This document shows positions 39,370 through 49,049 of a DNA stretch of 64,000 bases, piece by piece. Origin of the DNA: Rhizobium sp. CFBP 8762 (GTDB taxonomy: Bacteria > Pseudomonadota > Alphaproteobacteria > Rhizobiales > Rhizobiaceae); the NCBI RefSeq assembly GCF_014841565.1, contig NZ_JACYUD010000009.1, positions 124,001 to 188,000 of the forward strand. The letters run 5' to 3'. Below the pieces are notes generated by a model, which was not told where the DNA came from, did no database searches, and worked only from the letters and a program-made list of their open reading frames with translations. A program made the translations under genes and the position numbers. Within the stretch, counting starts at the first letter, position 1, and every line of letters starts with the position of its first letter.

Positions 39370-40005
39370 ATGTCTGCAACCGACGCTGATTTCATCCATA
39401 GCTTTCATGCCTCAACCCATGGCTCAACTTATGACTCATCAACGACATTCGTGCTGCTTCATGGCACCGGAGGTGATGAAACCAGCCTTTTGCCCTTGAT
39501 GCGACATATCGCCCCCGGTTCTGCCACCCTTGCCATGCGCGGACGCAGTCTGGACGAAGGCTTTGCCCGCTGGTTTCGCCGCCAGACCGCAGTGACGTTC
39601 GATCAAGCCCATATCCGGGCAGAGGCAGAAGCGCTCGACCGTTTTTTGAAAGCAGCCATGAAACGCTATGATATTGAGCCGGAAACCTGCGTTTTTCTGG
39701 GCTTTTCCAATGGTGCCAATATGATCGGAGCCATGCTGGAATCCTGTCCCGACACCATCCGCAACGCTATTTTGCTGCGGCCCATGCAGGTGCTGAACGC
39801 CGTTGATCCCGTAAACCTGACAGGCGTTCAGGTTCTCGTGACGAACGGCGCGCAAGACCCATTCGGGCCCTACGCGCCGCCCTTGATAGAGCATTTGGAA
39901 CGCGCCGGAGCATCCGTCGCCAGCCACATGCTGCCGGTGGGACATGATCTGATATTGGAAGACGCTCGCCTTTGCCGCTCGTGGCTGGACGAGCGTGGGC
40001 TTTGA
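39370..40005 (+). CDS. Phospholipase/carboxylesterase-type alpha/beta hydrolase (MhqD-like)
   Basis: Serine hydrolase of 211 residues. The oxyanion loop is LLHGTGGDE, the nucleophile elbow GFSNGANM, the Asp is in NGAQDPFGP and the catalytic His in LPVGHDL. The ATG at 39370 has GGAGG upstream. Its stop lies 3 nt from that of the convergent ring-cleaving dioxygenase gene, a pairing also seen for MhqD/MhqO in Bacillus quinone detoxification, so a quinone-related role is a reasonable guess. Confidence 0.85.
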   Translation: MSATDADFIHSFHASTHGSTYDSSTTFVLLHGTGGDETSLLPLMRHIAPGSATLAMRGRSLDEGFARWFRRQTAVTFDQAHIRAEAEALDRFLKAAMKRYDIEPETCVFLGFSNGANMIGAMLESCPDTIRNAILLRPMQVLNAVDPVNLTGVQVLVTNGAQDPFGPYAPPLIEHLERAGASVASHMLPVGHDLILEDARLCRSWLDERGL

Positions 40006-40008
40006 TCG

Positions 40009-40956
40009 TTAAGCCAGAGGCTTCAGGCGGGCTTCGATGGAGGCCCGCTTGTCTTCCAGAAATGGCGGAAGCGACAGGCTTTCACCCAGCGTTTCCAAGG
40101 GTTCGTCCACGGCAAAGCCAGGGCCATCGGTCGCCAGTTCAAACAGAACGCCATTCGGCTCACGGAAGTAGAGCGAGCGGAAATAATAGCGCTCCACCTC
40201 CCCGCTGGATGGCAGACGGAAGCCGCGCACGCGCTTTGTCCACTCGGTGAGCGCTCGGCTGTCCGGCACGCGAAACGCGACATGGTGGACAGCGCCCGCA
40301 CCCTGATGGGCGACCGGCAGCGTAGGCTGCACGGCCACATGCAGCTCCGCCGAGGGACCGCCCTCGCCCATGGAAAACACATGAACATGTCCGATTCCAT
40401 CTGGCGATGGGTAGTCACGAACCCTGGTCATATTCATGATTTCCGTCAGTACCAGTTCCGTATTGTCGATGACCGGCACGCTCATCACGATGGGCCCGAG
40501 GCCCTTGATCTGATGGACAGCATCCACCGGACTGCGATCCCAGGGATGTGACGGGGCATTCGTATCATCCGCCACCAGCCGAAAGCGCTGGCCTTCAAAA
40601 TCTTCGAACTCGATAGACGCCGCGCCGCCGATCTCGATAATATCACCCGCCTTGACCCTGGCCTCGTCCAGACGACGCTTCCAAAACTCCAGACTGGTTT
40701 GCGAGCCGACCCGCAGCCCGGTTGCGATTACGCTGTGGGTGCCGCGCCGTTCGCGTTGCACCGGAAAATCGAAGAACGTCAAATCCGTGCCGGGGCTGGC
40801 TTTGCCATCGGCATAGAACAGGTGATAGGCGCTGGTGTCGTCCTGATTGACGGTTTTCTTCACCAGTCGCAGACCGAGTGTCTGTGTGTAAAAGTTGAGA
40901 TTATCGGCTGGCCTGGCGGTAATGGCCGTCAGGTGATGAATGCCCGTGAGTTGCAT
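40009..40956 (-). CDS. Ring-cleaving dioxygenase of the glyoxalase/VOC superfamily (MhqO-like)
   Basis: 315 residues with two VOC modules. The first starts MQLTGIHHLTAITA (metal His) and the second includes GAVHHVAFRVPD and a late Glu in NGVLFELATDGPGF, consistent with a Fe(II) His-His-Glu site. The ATG at 40956 follows GGAGGTTTATATC; a frame to 41007 lacks such a site. Related proteins act on hydroquinones. The MFS pump gene lies upstream on the same strand, 87 nt away, and might be cotranscribed. Confidence 0.88.
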   Translation of the reverse strand: MQLTGIHHLTAITARPADNLNFYTQTLGLRLVKKTVNQDDTSAYHLFYADGKASPGTDLTFFDFPVQRERRGTHSVIATGLRVGSQTSLEFWKRRLDEARVKAGDIIEIGGAASIEFEDFEGQRFRLVADDTNAPSHPWDRSPVDAVHQIKGLGPIVMSVPVIDNTELVLTEIMNMTRVRDYPSPDGIGHVHVFSMGEGGPSAELHVAVQPTLPVAHQGAGAVHHVAFRVPDSRALTEWTKRVRGFRLPSSGEVERYYFRSLYFREPNGVLFELATDGPGFAVDEPLETLGESLSLPPFLEDKRASIEARLKPLA

Positions 40957-41043
40957 GATATAAACCTCCATCTTGTGTTGCCCCTTCATATCGCGCTTTC
41001 GGCACATGCCAGAAGGGGCAGAACGATGAACAGGCCGTTCTCA

Positions 41044-42261
41044 CTATGCGGCTTTTTTTGCTCCTCTCGACTCGGACAGACGCGGCAGAAAGATTGTCAG
41101 CACACCCAGAAGCGGAAAATATGAGCAGAGCTTGTAGACAAATTCAATGCCGTAGAGATCGACATACCCGCCAAGCAGGGCCGCACCCACGCCACCCGCA
41201 CCGAAGGCGAAGCCGAAAAACACCCCTGCAATCATGCCCACACGACCCGGCACAAGTTCCTGCGCAAACACCACGATATTTGAGAATGCCGAGGAAAAGA
41301 TCAGGCCGATGATGACGGTCAGCACTGCGGTCCAGAAAAGCGAGGCATAAGGCAGGAGCAGCGCGAAGGGAATGACACCCAGAATGGAAAACCAGATGAC
41401 GAACCGCGTGCCGAACCGGTCCCCGATCGGCCCGCCGAGAAACACGCCAGCGGCGGATGCACCCAGAAACAGGAACAGCAGCAATTGCGAGTTTTGAACG
41501 CTCACGCCGAACCGTTCAATGGTGTAAAATGTGAAGTAGCTGGAAAAGCTCGCCATATAGACGTTTTTGGTGGTCGTCAGCAGCACCAGCACCAAGAGCG
41601 CCCAGATCACCTGCCGGCGTGGCAGCGGCAGTGCGCGGCTGGGTGCCGTGCGGTGCATGGCACTGCGGTAGCTTTCCGAGTACCATTTGCCGACGCGGAT
41701 CAGCACGAAAAAGCCGATCAGCGCTGCCAACGAGAACCACGCAACGCTGCCCTGTCCGTATGGCAGCACGATAAACGCGGCAAGCAGCGGCCCCATGGCC
41801 GATCCCGCATTTCCGCCAACCTGAAACAAGGACTGCGCCAAACCATGACGCCCACCCGACGCCAGCCGTGCAACGCGCGAGGACTCGGGATGGAAAATGG
41901 CCGAGCCAAGCCCGATAAGGCTCGCACCAATCAGCAACATGGAGAAATCATGTGCAAAAGCCAGCGTGATCAGCCCCGTGCAGGTGCTGAGCATTCCAAC
42001 GGGCAGTGAGTACGGCATGGGCCAGCGGTCGGTGATAATCCCAATGAGGGGCTGCAACAGAGACGCGGTGACTTGAAAGGTAAAGGTCAAAATACCGATC
42101 TGCGTGTAATCAAGCTGGTAGTTGTCCTTGATAACGGGATAGATGGCCGTCAGAAGCGACTGCATGATATCGTTCAGAAGGTGACAGAAACTCACCGCGA
42201 CGATGATTGCAAATGCTGTTTTGTTTGCCTGATCGCTGCCCGAAGACGTTACCGATGCCAT
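41044..42261 (-). CDS. MFS transporter, fosmidomycin-resistance (Fsr) type
   Basis: Twelve-helix efflux protein of 405 residues. The block VSFCHLLNDIMQSLLTAIYPVIK and GLGSAIFHPESSRVARLASGGRHGLAQSLFQVGGNAG are characteristic of the Fsr group. The ATG at 42261 (MASVTSSGSD) follows GGAGGAGAG; the longer frame to 42345 is not used. It probably exports small toxic compounds; substrate is not inferable. Confidence 0.87.
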   Translation of the reverse strand: MASVTSSGSDQANKTAFAIIVAVSFCHLLNDIMQSLLTAIYPVIKDNYQLDYTQIGILTFTFQVTASLLQPLIGIITDRWPMPYSLPVGMLSTCTGLITLAFAHDFSMLLIGASLIGLGSAIFHPESSRVARLASGGRHGLAQSLFQVGGNAGSAMGPLLAAFIVLPYGQGSVAWFSLAALIGFFVLIRVGKWYSESYRSAMHRTAPSRALPLPRRQVIWALLVLVLLTTTKNVYMASFSSYFTFYTIERFGVSVQNSQLLLFLFLGASAAGVFLGGPIGDRFGTRFVIWFSILGVIPFALLLPYASLFWTAVLTVIIGLIFSSAFSNIVVFAQELVPGRVGMIAGVFFGFAFGAGGVGAALLGGYVDLYGIEFVYKLCSYFPLLGVLTIFLPRLSESRGAKKAA

Positions 42262-42476
42262 TTGTGGCTCTCCTCCATGTCTCGAACGCGTTAAACGCCT
42301 GAGATTCAGAAGGTGCAAGCCCGAAATGGCCGGGAAATGATTCATTAGTCAAACAATTCCACTGTTCTATCCTCGGCTAATCAAGGCTCTTCTCGAAAGA
42401 TGGAACTTTTTTAGCTCTCGCGACTTGTGACCAATCGAAACGCGGCGCGTCTCGCACGGCATGGCAGGGGGCAAAC

Positions 42477-43238
42477 ATGAAACAGATTTATACGCCCTAC
42501 TGCGGAGCAGCCCCTTCACCTGATGCCCTTTGGTCCAGCTGGAATCTTGATCCGGTGTTGCTGGGCGCGTTCGTTCTCGCCATCCCGTTATATCTGATGC
42601 GGTCGCGTGGGGGCACACAAGCGCAACACAGTGCGTTCTGGGTGGCTTACGGTCTGCTTGCACTGTTTCTGATTTCACCGCTGTGCGCGTTGAGTTCTGC
42701 GCTGTTTTCCATTCGCGTTTTGCACCATGTCGTGCTGATCGGCTTTGTCGCGCCACTGCTGGCGGTTGCGCTGCGCCGGGAGACCGACGAAAACAGCGCC
42801 AACCTGCTGCCGCTGTTCTTCCTCGTTCACACCATCATCGTGTGGATGTGGCATGCCCCTGTTTTCTACAGCATGGCGCTGGCCAGCACATCCCTGTTCT
42901 GGGTGATGGAACTGTCTCTGCTTCTTTCGGCATTCTTTTTATGGCGGGCCATCTTCTGTGCGGCGGTCAATCCGGGTCTGGCACTGGCTGGCCTGCTGGC
43001 AACGGTCATCCAGATGGGCATGCTTGGCGCACTTCTGACCTTCACCGAGCGTCCAATGTTCATCGAACACTTCCTGACCACAGATGCCTATGGCCTGACC
43101 GCCATGGAAGATCAGCAACTGGCTGGCCTGCTGATGTGGGTGCCTGCCGCCCTACCCTACCTGCTGGCGGCGCTGATCACCGTGTTTCGCCTGCTATCGG
43201 ACAAGGAGCCGCTTGCCGGTGTCGGCAACCGCGAATGA
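42477..43238 (+). CDS. ctaG: Cytochrome c oxidase assembly protein, caa3-type CtaG family
   Basis: Membrane protein of 253 residues, about seven helices, of the Caa3_CtaG family involved in oxidase assembly and copper handling. Recognised from HHVVLIGFVAPLLAVALR, the HTIIVWMWHAP segment and the late AMEDQQLAGLLMWVPAALPYL block. It heads the oxidase cluster and is coupled to the next gene by ATGA. Divergent from the MFS gene. Confidence 0.85.
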   Translation: MKQIYTPYCGAAPSPDALWSSWNLDPVLLGAFVLAIPLYLMRSRGGTQAQHSAFWVAYGLLALFLISPLCALSSALFSIRVLHHVVLIGFVAPLLAVALRRETDENSANLLPLFFLVHTIIVWMWHAPVFYSMALASTSLFWVMELSLLLSAFFLWRAIFCAAVNPGLALAGLLATVIQMGMLGALLTFTERPMFIEHFLTTDAYGLTAMEDQQLAGLLMWVPAALPYLLAALITVFRLLSDKEPLAGVGNRE

Positions 43239-43789
43239 TCTGGATCAAAACCCTTCACATCGCTGCCATCTGTCTCTGGAGCGCGGGGCTGCTGGCCCTG
43301 CCCGGTCTCTACATCATTCGCAACAAGGCGGTTGTTAAGGAAGATCTCTATCGTCTGCAGGAGTTGACCCGCTTTTGCTACGTAGCGCTCATTTCTCCAG
43401 CCGCCTTTATCGCCATTGGCAGCGGTGTCGCTTTAATCTTTCTGCGAGACGCATTCGGGCAATGGTTTCATGTCAAGCTGGTTTTTGTCGGCGCGCTGGT
43501 GGTGGTCCACGTTCTCAGCGGACTGGTGATCATTCGCCTATATGACGATGGCGAGCAGTATCCGCGCTGGCGCTGGGTCGGCGTAACGGCAGCAACCAGC
43601 GTCATCATCACAGCCATTCTCGGCGTGGTGCTGTGGAAGCCGGACCTTGATCTTGCATCCTTGCTGCCGCACGTGCTGTCAGAGCCGGGAGGCTTGCGTC
43701 GTCTGGCGGAAGAGATAGCACCATCGCTCGTTCCAGGGACAGTTCCTGATGTTCACTCGTCGGGTCCAACAATGAGCCCGACGCCATGA
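43235..43789 (+). CDS. CopD-like/DUF2269-like membrane protein of the oxidase cluster
   Basis: 184 residues with four membrane segments. Starts MIWIKTLHIAAICLWSAGLL, with the helix-1 His and Trp common in CopD-like proteins, and ends in a hydrophilic tail. The ATG at 43235 overlaps the ctaG stop (ATGA). A longer frame starting at 42683 is a shadow over ctaG. It overlaps the convergent DUF2231 gene by 37 nt. Its role is likely copper handling or oxidase assembly. Confidence 0.75.
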   Translation: MIWIKTLHIAAICLWSAGLLALPGLYIIRNKAVVKEDLYRLQELTRFCYVALISPAAFIAIGSGVALIFLRDAFGQWFHVKLVFVGALVVVHVLSGLVIIRLYDDGEQYPRWRWVGVTAATSVIITAILGVVLWKPDLDLASLLPHVLSEPGGLRRLAEEIAPSLVPGTVPDVHSSGPTMSPTP

Positions 43790-44253
43790 TCGAACACCAG
43801 CTTTCCCCCATGCCATCCGGCAAGCCCGGTAAAGATGCTGGCCAGAACCGAGAGCATCAGGCCGTAGGGCAACACAGCCGCCTCGTCCTGCAAGCGCACG
43901 CCCCAATTGGCTCCGGCAATCGCAATCAGTGTCATGGCGGCAACCGCATGGGTCCAGCTTGCCACGCGAATGCGGATGCCTTGAACGAAGAGCAGTTCCG
44001 CCGTGCCGATCAGGCCCGCGACAACCCCGCTGGCAAAGGCAAAGCCGGACGACCAGAGGCTGACCCGCACCCAGAAGAGATCGCCGGTCCACCAGTAGAA
44101 GATGTCGCAGCCGAGTGTGGCGATGACCAGCGCAATCGGGAAATGCACGGTCATGGCATGGAGGGGATGGCCCGCAACCGCAATTGCGGATTCGACGGAC
44201 TCTTCCTTGACCGTTTCGATCACCGGATTTCCTTCGTTGCGCGTCTCGTTCAT
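43753..44253 (-). CDS. DUF2231 membrane protein
   Basis: 166 residues, four membrane segments, with the family pattern HPLHAMTVHFPIAL near residue 30 and conserved His residues that may bind heme or metal. The ATG at 44253 (MNETRNEGNPVIETVK) is chosen; the open frame continues upstream across coxB but has coxB-shadow composition. It sits in opposite orientation inside the oxidase cluster. Confidence 0.82.
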   Translation of the reverse strand: MNETRNEGNPVIETVKEESVESAIAVAGHPLHAMTVHFPIALVIATLGCDIFYWWTGDLFWVRVSLWSSGFAFASGVVAGLIGTAELLFVQGIRIRVASWTHAVAAMTLIAIAGANWGVRLQDEAAVLPYGLMLSVLASIFTGLAGWHGGKLVFDHGVGLIVGPDE

Positions 44254-44265
44254 GCCTGCACTCCT

Positions 44266-44955
44266 CTGCCAATCACTCGCGTTTCGCTCTATATTGGGCT
44301 GCCGTTGATATTGTCGAGTTGCGGCGGACCGCTTTCGACACTGGACCCTGCGGGACCATCGGCTGGGTCCATTGCCACGCTGTTCCATGTCATGTTCTGG
44401 GGGTCGGTTGCGCTGTTTGCGCTGGTGACAGGCATTCTTGCACTCTGTTTCATCGCCCCAGGTTTTGCCAGCCGCCTGTCCAGCCGCTGGCTGGTGTTTG
44501 GCGGCGGACTGGTCATGCCCTCGGTCATCCTGACGGCGCTGGTGATTTTTGCACTGTTTATGGGTGAGCGCCTGATTGCCTCCCCGCAACGCGAAGCGCC
44601 CTTGCGGGTGGAGGCCCATGCGGCACAATGGAACTGGACGTTCCGGTATCCCGCCGTTGATGGCGTCGCTCCGACCATGGACCGGCTTCACATTCCATCC
44701 GGCGAGCCGGTCGATATTGTCATCACCAGCGCGGATGTCATTCATTCGTTCTGGGTGCCGCGCCTTGGTGGCAAGCTTGATGCCATTCCCGGCCATGAAA
44801 ACATTGTGCGCCTGCAAGCAGACCGTCCCGGCATTTATCGTGGTGTCTGCGCCGAGTTCTGCGGCGAAGGCCATACGATCATGGAATTCACCGTAGAGGC
44901 CCATGCTCCGCAAGACTATGAAAGTGAACTTCGCCAGATGGACAGGACGCAATGA
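44266..44955 (+). CDS. coxB: Cytochrome c oxidase subunit II, start codon uncertain
   Basis: CuA-bearing subunit, about 229 residues: lipobox ILSSC, two membrane helices (about 35-60 and 75-95), then the cupredoxin domain. CuA ligands are visible: His in VIHSFWVPRLGGKLDAIPG, and CAEFCGEGHTIMEF (two Cys, Glu, His and Met). No ATG, GTG or good TTG precedes the signal peptide in frame. The CTG at 44266 would give a good lipoprotein leader; a TTG at 44305 is too late. The start is therefore a guess, or the 5' end carries a small sequence error like the one in coxA. It overlaps coxA by ATGA. Confidence 0.82.
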   Translation: MPITRVSLYIGLPLILSSCGGPLSTLDPAGPSAGSIATLFHVMFWGSVALFALVTGILALCFIAPGFASRLSSRWLVFGGGLVMPSVILTALVIFALFMGERLIASPQREAPLRVEAHAAQWNWTFRYPAVDGVAPTMDRLHIPSGEPVDIVITSADVIHSFWVPRLGGKLDAIPGHENIVRLQADRPGIYRGVCAEFCGEGHTIMEFTVEAHAPQDYESELRQMDRTQ

Positions 44956-47481
44956 CGGACGCCCCCGCCAAACCATCGCCCATCGCGCTGCATAAACAAC
45001 TGTCTCGCATCTGGGATACGCCCGGTGGCTGGGGTTGTCTATCCGCCGTCAACCATACGGTGCTCGGCCGTCGTTTCATCATCGCGGCTTTCGTGTTTTT
45101 CGCCATTGGAGGCCTGTTGTCGATGCTGATCCGGGTTCAGTTGGCGACACCCAACAGTGCCTTTCTGGGACCGGCGGTCTACAACCAGATTTTCACCATG
45201 CATGGCACGGTGATGATGTTTCTGTTTGCCATTCCGATGTTTGAAGGCTTCGCCATCTACCTGCTGCCCAAAATGCTCGGCGCACGCGACATGGCGTTTC
45301 CACGCCTGACCGCCTACGGCTTCTGGTGCTACATTTTCGGCGGCTCCATCCTCATTATTGCGCTGCTTTTTGGGCGTGGCGCCCGATAGTGGCTGGTTCA
45401 TGTATACGCCATTGTCGTCATCGGCACATACGCCGGGCATCAATGCTGATGTCTGGCTGCTGGGCATTACCTTTGTCGAGATTTCCGCCATGTCGGCGGC
45501 GGTGGAAACGCTGGTTTCGATCCTGAAAATGCGCGCGCCCGGCATGTCGCTCGATAAAATGCCGATCTTTGCCTGGTATTTGCTGGTGGTGGCGGCCATG
45601 ATGCTGCTGGGCTTCCCGCCCATGATCCTTGGCTCCATCCTTCTGGAACTGGAACGCGCCTTCGACCTGCCCTTCTTCGATCCAACGCGCGGCGGGGACT
45701 CGCTGTTGTGGCAGCACCTGTTCTGGCTGTTCGGTCACCCGGAAGTCTACATCATCTTTCTTCCGGCAGCGGGGGCGATCTCCACCGTTTTACCGGTGTT
45801 TGCGCGGCACCGGCTGATTGGCTATCGCGGCATTGTCGTGTCCGCCATTGCGGTCGGGTTCTTGTCGTTTGGACTGTGGGTGCACCACATGTTTGCAGTT
45901 GGCATTCCACATCTGGCACTGGCGTTTTTCTCGGCGGCCAGCGCGCTCGTCGCCATTCCCACGGCCGTACAGATCTTCGCATGGCTGGCGACGCTCGCAA
46001 AGGGACGCCCGCGCATGGATATTCCCATGCTGTACCTCAGCGGCTTTTTCCTGATTTTTGTCATGGGCGGGCTGACGGGGGTTATGCTCGCCATGGTTCC
46101 ATTCGACTGGCAGGCCCATGATACGCATTTCGTCGTGGCGCACCTGCATTACGTGCTGGTGGGCGGTTTCGTGTTTCCCATGCTGGCAGCGGCCTATTAC
46201 TGGCTGCCGCACATGACGGGACGCTTGAGCGTTCGCGGCCTGTCGGTGCCAGCCTTCTGGCTGCTGCTTATCGGTTTCAACATGACGTTCTCTCTTATGC
46301 ACCTCACAGGTCTGAAAGGCATGCCGCGGCGGGTATCCACTTATCCCGGTGGCGTCGGTTGGGATTGGCTCAACCTCCTGTCCTCCGTCGGAGGCTTTGT
46401 GCTGACCATGGGCTTCGCACTGTTCGTGCTGGATGTTGTTCTGCACATCAAGTTCGGCAAGCCATTCCGCCGCAATCCGTGGAAAGCTGCATCTCTCGAA
46501 TGGGCAACCCCCACGCCTCCCCCGTCTTATGCCTTTGCCTCCCTGCCGCACATTTCCGAGCGCGCCGATCTGGTGGACCCGGAAACGCTCGGCCCCCGGC
46601 TGGCCGCCGGTGACGGCTATCTCGGCTTGGCGCGAAACAACTGGATGGAATCGCTGGGCGTAGATATGACCACCGGCAAGCCTGATCAGGTCATTATCCT
46701 GCCCCAACCAAGCTATCTGCCGCTGCTAACGGCCTTGGCCACCGGCGGTTTTGTGCTCTGTCTCCTGTTCAAACTCTACTGGGTCTCTCTTGTGCCGCTG
46801 GCACTGGTGCTTGCGCTGTTTATGGTATGGACGCGAACGTCCGGGTTGAAACACGATACCGATCTGCTTCCCATCGGCCGCAACCAAAGTGCACCGCCAC
46901 ATGTCCAAGCGGCGCAGGCTCCATCCTACCTCGCAATGGTCTTCGCGCTGGTCGGCAATGGCACACTCTATGTCTCACTGTTGTTCGGCACGCTGTTTCT
47001 GTGGCTGGTGGCACCGAACTGGCCCCCGCGTGAACTGATTGAAACCGGACTGGCTGTGCCCGCACTGGCCGTCACCGCAAGCCTGCTTGCCGCCGGGCTG
47101 GCACGCAGGGCGGTGCGGGCTCTCCGCGACAGTCGCTCCCCCGTTCCTGCGCTGCTAGGCGCAACCATCGCCCACCTCACAGCACTCGGCGCAACGATAT
47201 GGCTGGTCTCCACTGCTCTGCCCGACCCGACAAGCCATGCCTATGCTGCCACCAGCTTCGTCGTGCTGGCGTACTGCGCGCTTCACAACGCGCTTGGGCT
47301 GATCTTTGCCGTATTTGGTCTCTGGCGCTGGCATGACGGTTTTCTGTCGGCAAAGCGCACACTGGATTTGCGCATCGGCAGCCGCCTGCACGATTACACC
47401 GGACTGGCGAGCCTTGCCGGTGTCGGCCTTGTGCTGATCATGCCGAAACTGGTCGCCATGACAGAAGGGCTGGCACCATGA
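44952..47481 (+). pseudogene. coxA: Cytochrome c oxidase fused subunit I+III, frameshifted
   Basis: The gene starts at 44952 (MTDAPAKPSPIALHKQL) and reads to FTMHGTVMMFLF and the GGSILIIALLFG helix. It then breaks at 45371-45374, where one extra G (TTTTTGGGCG instead of TTTTTGGCG) leads to a TAG at 45387. The correct continuation, VAPDSGWFMYTPLSS, is in the next frame and runs to 47481. Catalytic residues are intact: the heme a His in MHGT, CuB ligands in GHPEVYI (His with the cross-linked Tyr) and VHHMF, and heme a3/a ligands in AHLHYVLVGG. After residue about 560 it continues into a subunit III-like module, so it is a I/III fusion. If the extra G is real, no full-length oxidase is made; if a sequencing error, the enzyme is normal. 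Confidence 0.88.
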
Positions 47482-47852
47482 TGGAAAGTCGTGGGATAGT
47501 TGGCGGAGGCCGACCGCTTCTGGTTCTGGTCAGCGGCTTCGGCGTTTGGGCCGCGGCATTTCTGGCGCTCTATATGATGTTGACGGTTGGTTGCGCATTG
47601 GGTTGGACCTCTGCCCCCGGCATTGCCGGATTGGACCTGCAACGCTCGATACAGATCATACTGTTTCTGCTCGCCGTTGCTGCCAATGCGGCTGTGCTGA
47701 TTACCGCATGGAAAATACGACAGCGCGTTTCGCACGATACCGCATCGCTTCAGGGCTTCTTGAATGCCGTTGGCTTTTACGGTGCTTTAGCTGCCTTAGG
47801 CTGCACGATTGCCACCTTTCTGCCCGTCACAACGCTCACCACTTGCCATTAG
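47478..47852 (+). CDS. Small membrane protein of the oxidase cluster
   Basis: 124 residues, three predicted membrane helices (about 17-40, 55-78, 97-117), ending TLTTCH. Starts MMESRGIVGGGRP with ATGA overlap to coxA. No clear family; a short subunit IV-like or accessory role in the oxidase is inferred from position only. Confidence 0.75.
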   Translation: MMESRGIVGGGRPLLVLVSGFGVWAAAFLALYMMLTVGCALGWTSAPGIAGLDLQRSIQIILFLLAVAANAAVLITAWKIRQRVSHDTASLQGFLNAVGFYGALAALGCTIATFLPVTTLTTCH

Positions 47853-48008
47853 AAATCGGAGATTAGCCCTCTCAACACCCATAAAATTCTGTAGGCCATT
47901 ATTATTTTTCACGAATTTCGCCCAAATGCGGCGAAAGCGTGGAACCAATCGGCCATTGATGTGTTCTTTATTAGTATTCATCAATTTCCTTGAGAGGGAG
48001 ACTTCACC

Positions 48009-48086
48009 ATGGGGCGTGGAATTCTGTTGTGGTTGTTGGGCGTTCCGATTCCAATCATCATTCTTCTTGCATTATTTTTCCGATAG
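48009..48086 (+). CDS. Conserved-looking 25-residue membrane peptide
   Basis: Frame MGRGILLWLLGVPIPIIILL... of 25 codons with a single hydrophobic helix and a terminal FFR. A strong GAGGGAG lies 9 nt before the ATG. Followed after 12 nt by the next membrane-protein gene, likely in one transcript. I have the impression that near-identical peptides are common in rhizobial genomes, but no search was run. Confidence 0.7.
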   Translation: MGRGILLWLLGVPIPIIILLALFFR

Positions 48087-48098
48087 GGGACTAGAGAT

Positions 48099-49022
48099 AT
48101 GGCGATCGTTTCACCAAATTCGACGACGACTTCAGGCGGTCGTGAATCCGCAATTTCCGCAATCAACTGGGGTCCGGTTATCGCTGGCGCAGTGGCCGCG
48201 ACGATCCTCAGCATTATGCTGATGATTCTTGGTGCCGGGCTTGGCTTGACCATCGTGTCGCCTTGGTCGACCGCTGGTACGGTCGCAACGACAGTGGCAA
48301 TTTCTGCCTTCATCTGGCTGGTTGTGGTTCAGGCAATTTCCGCTGGCGTCGGCGGTTATCTGACTGGCCGTCTGCGTACGCGCTGGACAAGCGTTCATAA
48401 CGACGAAGTCTATTTCCGCGATACAGCACATGGCTTCTTGTCCTGGGCACTTGCTACCCTTCTTGCCATCACGGTTGCCAGCTCGGCGATTTCTTCCATC
48501 GTCAGCGGTGGTGCATCGGCAGTCGGTTCCGTTGCGTCCGGTGCTGCGACAGCCGCCGGTGGTGCTGCGGCAGTTGCTGCCAACAATGGCGAAATGAGCA
48601 ACATGGACCCGAACGGTTACTTCCTGGACACACTGTTCCGTGCTCCTGAGACCGCTGCTCCAAATGCTGCAACGGCTGATCCTGCGCAGGTTCGCGGCGA
48701 AGCATCGCGTATTCTCGCCCGCAGTGCCTTGAACGGTGAAGTTGCTGCCGGTGACCGCACGTACCTCGCTCAGATGATCTCCCGCGAATCGGGCATCACT
48801 CAACAGGAAGCTGAAGCCCGCATTGATCAGGTTGTTGCTGAAACCAAGCAAGCTGCCGAAACAGCCAAGCAGGCCGCTGATACTGCCCGTAAAGGTGCCA
48901 TCACTGCTTCGCTTCTGATCTTCGCAACGCTTCTCATCGGTGCTTTCGTTGCTTCTTGGGCAGCTGCATTCGGTGGTCGTCACCGCGACGAGTTCGAAAT
49001 CAAGCATCCTTACAACAGCTAA
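48099..49022 (+). CDS. Conserved membrane protein of unknown function
   Basis: 307 residues. Membrane segments lie at about 24-52, 65-88, 110-135 and 280-302. Between them is an Ala/Gly-rich stretch (about 135-160) and an Ala/Gln/Lys helical region (QAAETAKQAADTARKGA) suited to coiled-coil packing. The sequence is typical of abundant rhizobial envelope proteins sometimes annotated PhnA-like, but I see no link to PhnA. Codon choice is strongly biased to common codons, suggesting high expression. Strong terminator follows. Confidence 0.8.
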   Translation: MAIVSPNSTTTSGGRESAISAINWGPVIAGAVAATILSIMLMILGAGLGLTIVSPWSTAGTVATTVAISAFIWLVVVQAISAGVGGYLTGRLRTRWTSVHNDEVYFRDTAHGFLSWALATLLAITVASSAISSIVSGGASAVGSVASGAATAAGGAAAVAANNGEMSNMDPNGYFLDTLFRAPETAAPNAATADPAQVRGEASRILARSALNGEVAAGDRTYLAQMISRESGITQQEAEARIDQVVAETKQAAETAKQAADTARKGAITASLLIFATLLIGAFVASWAAAFGGRHRDEFEIKHPYNS

Positions 49023-49049
49023 TCGCTGGTCGTATAAGGTATGATACGA

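Noticed and set aside
45387-45389. TAG in coxA as programmed recoding
   Set aside because: The break is a +1 shift before the stop, best explained by an extra G in a GGG run; no slippery signal or downstream structure suggests programming.
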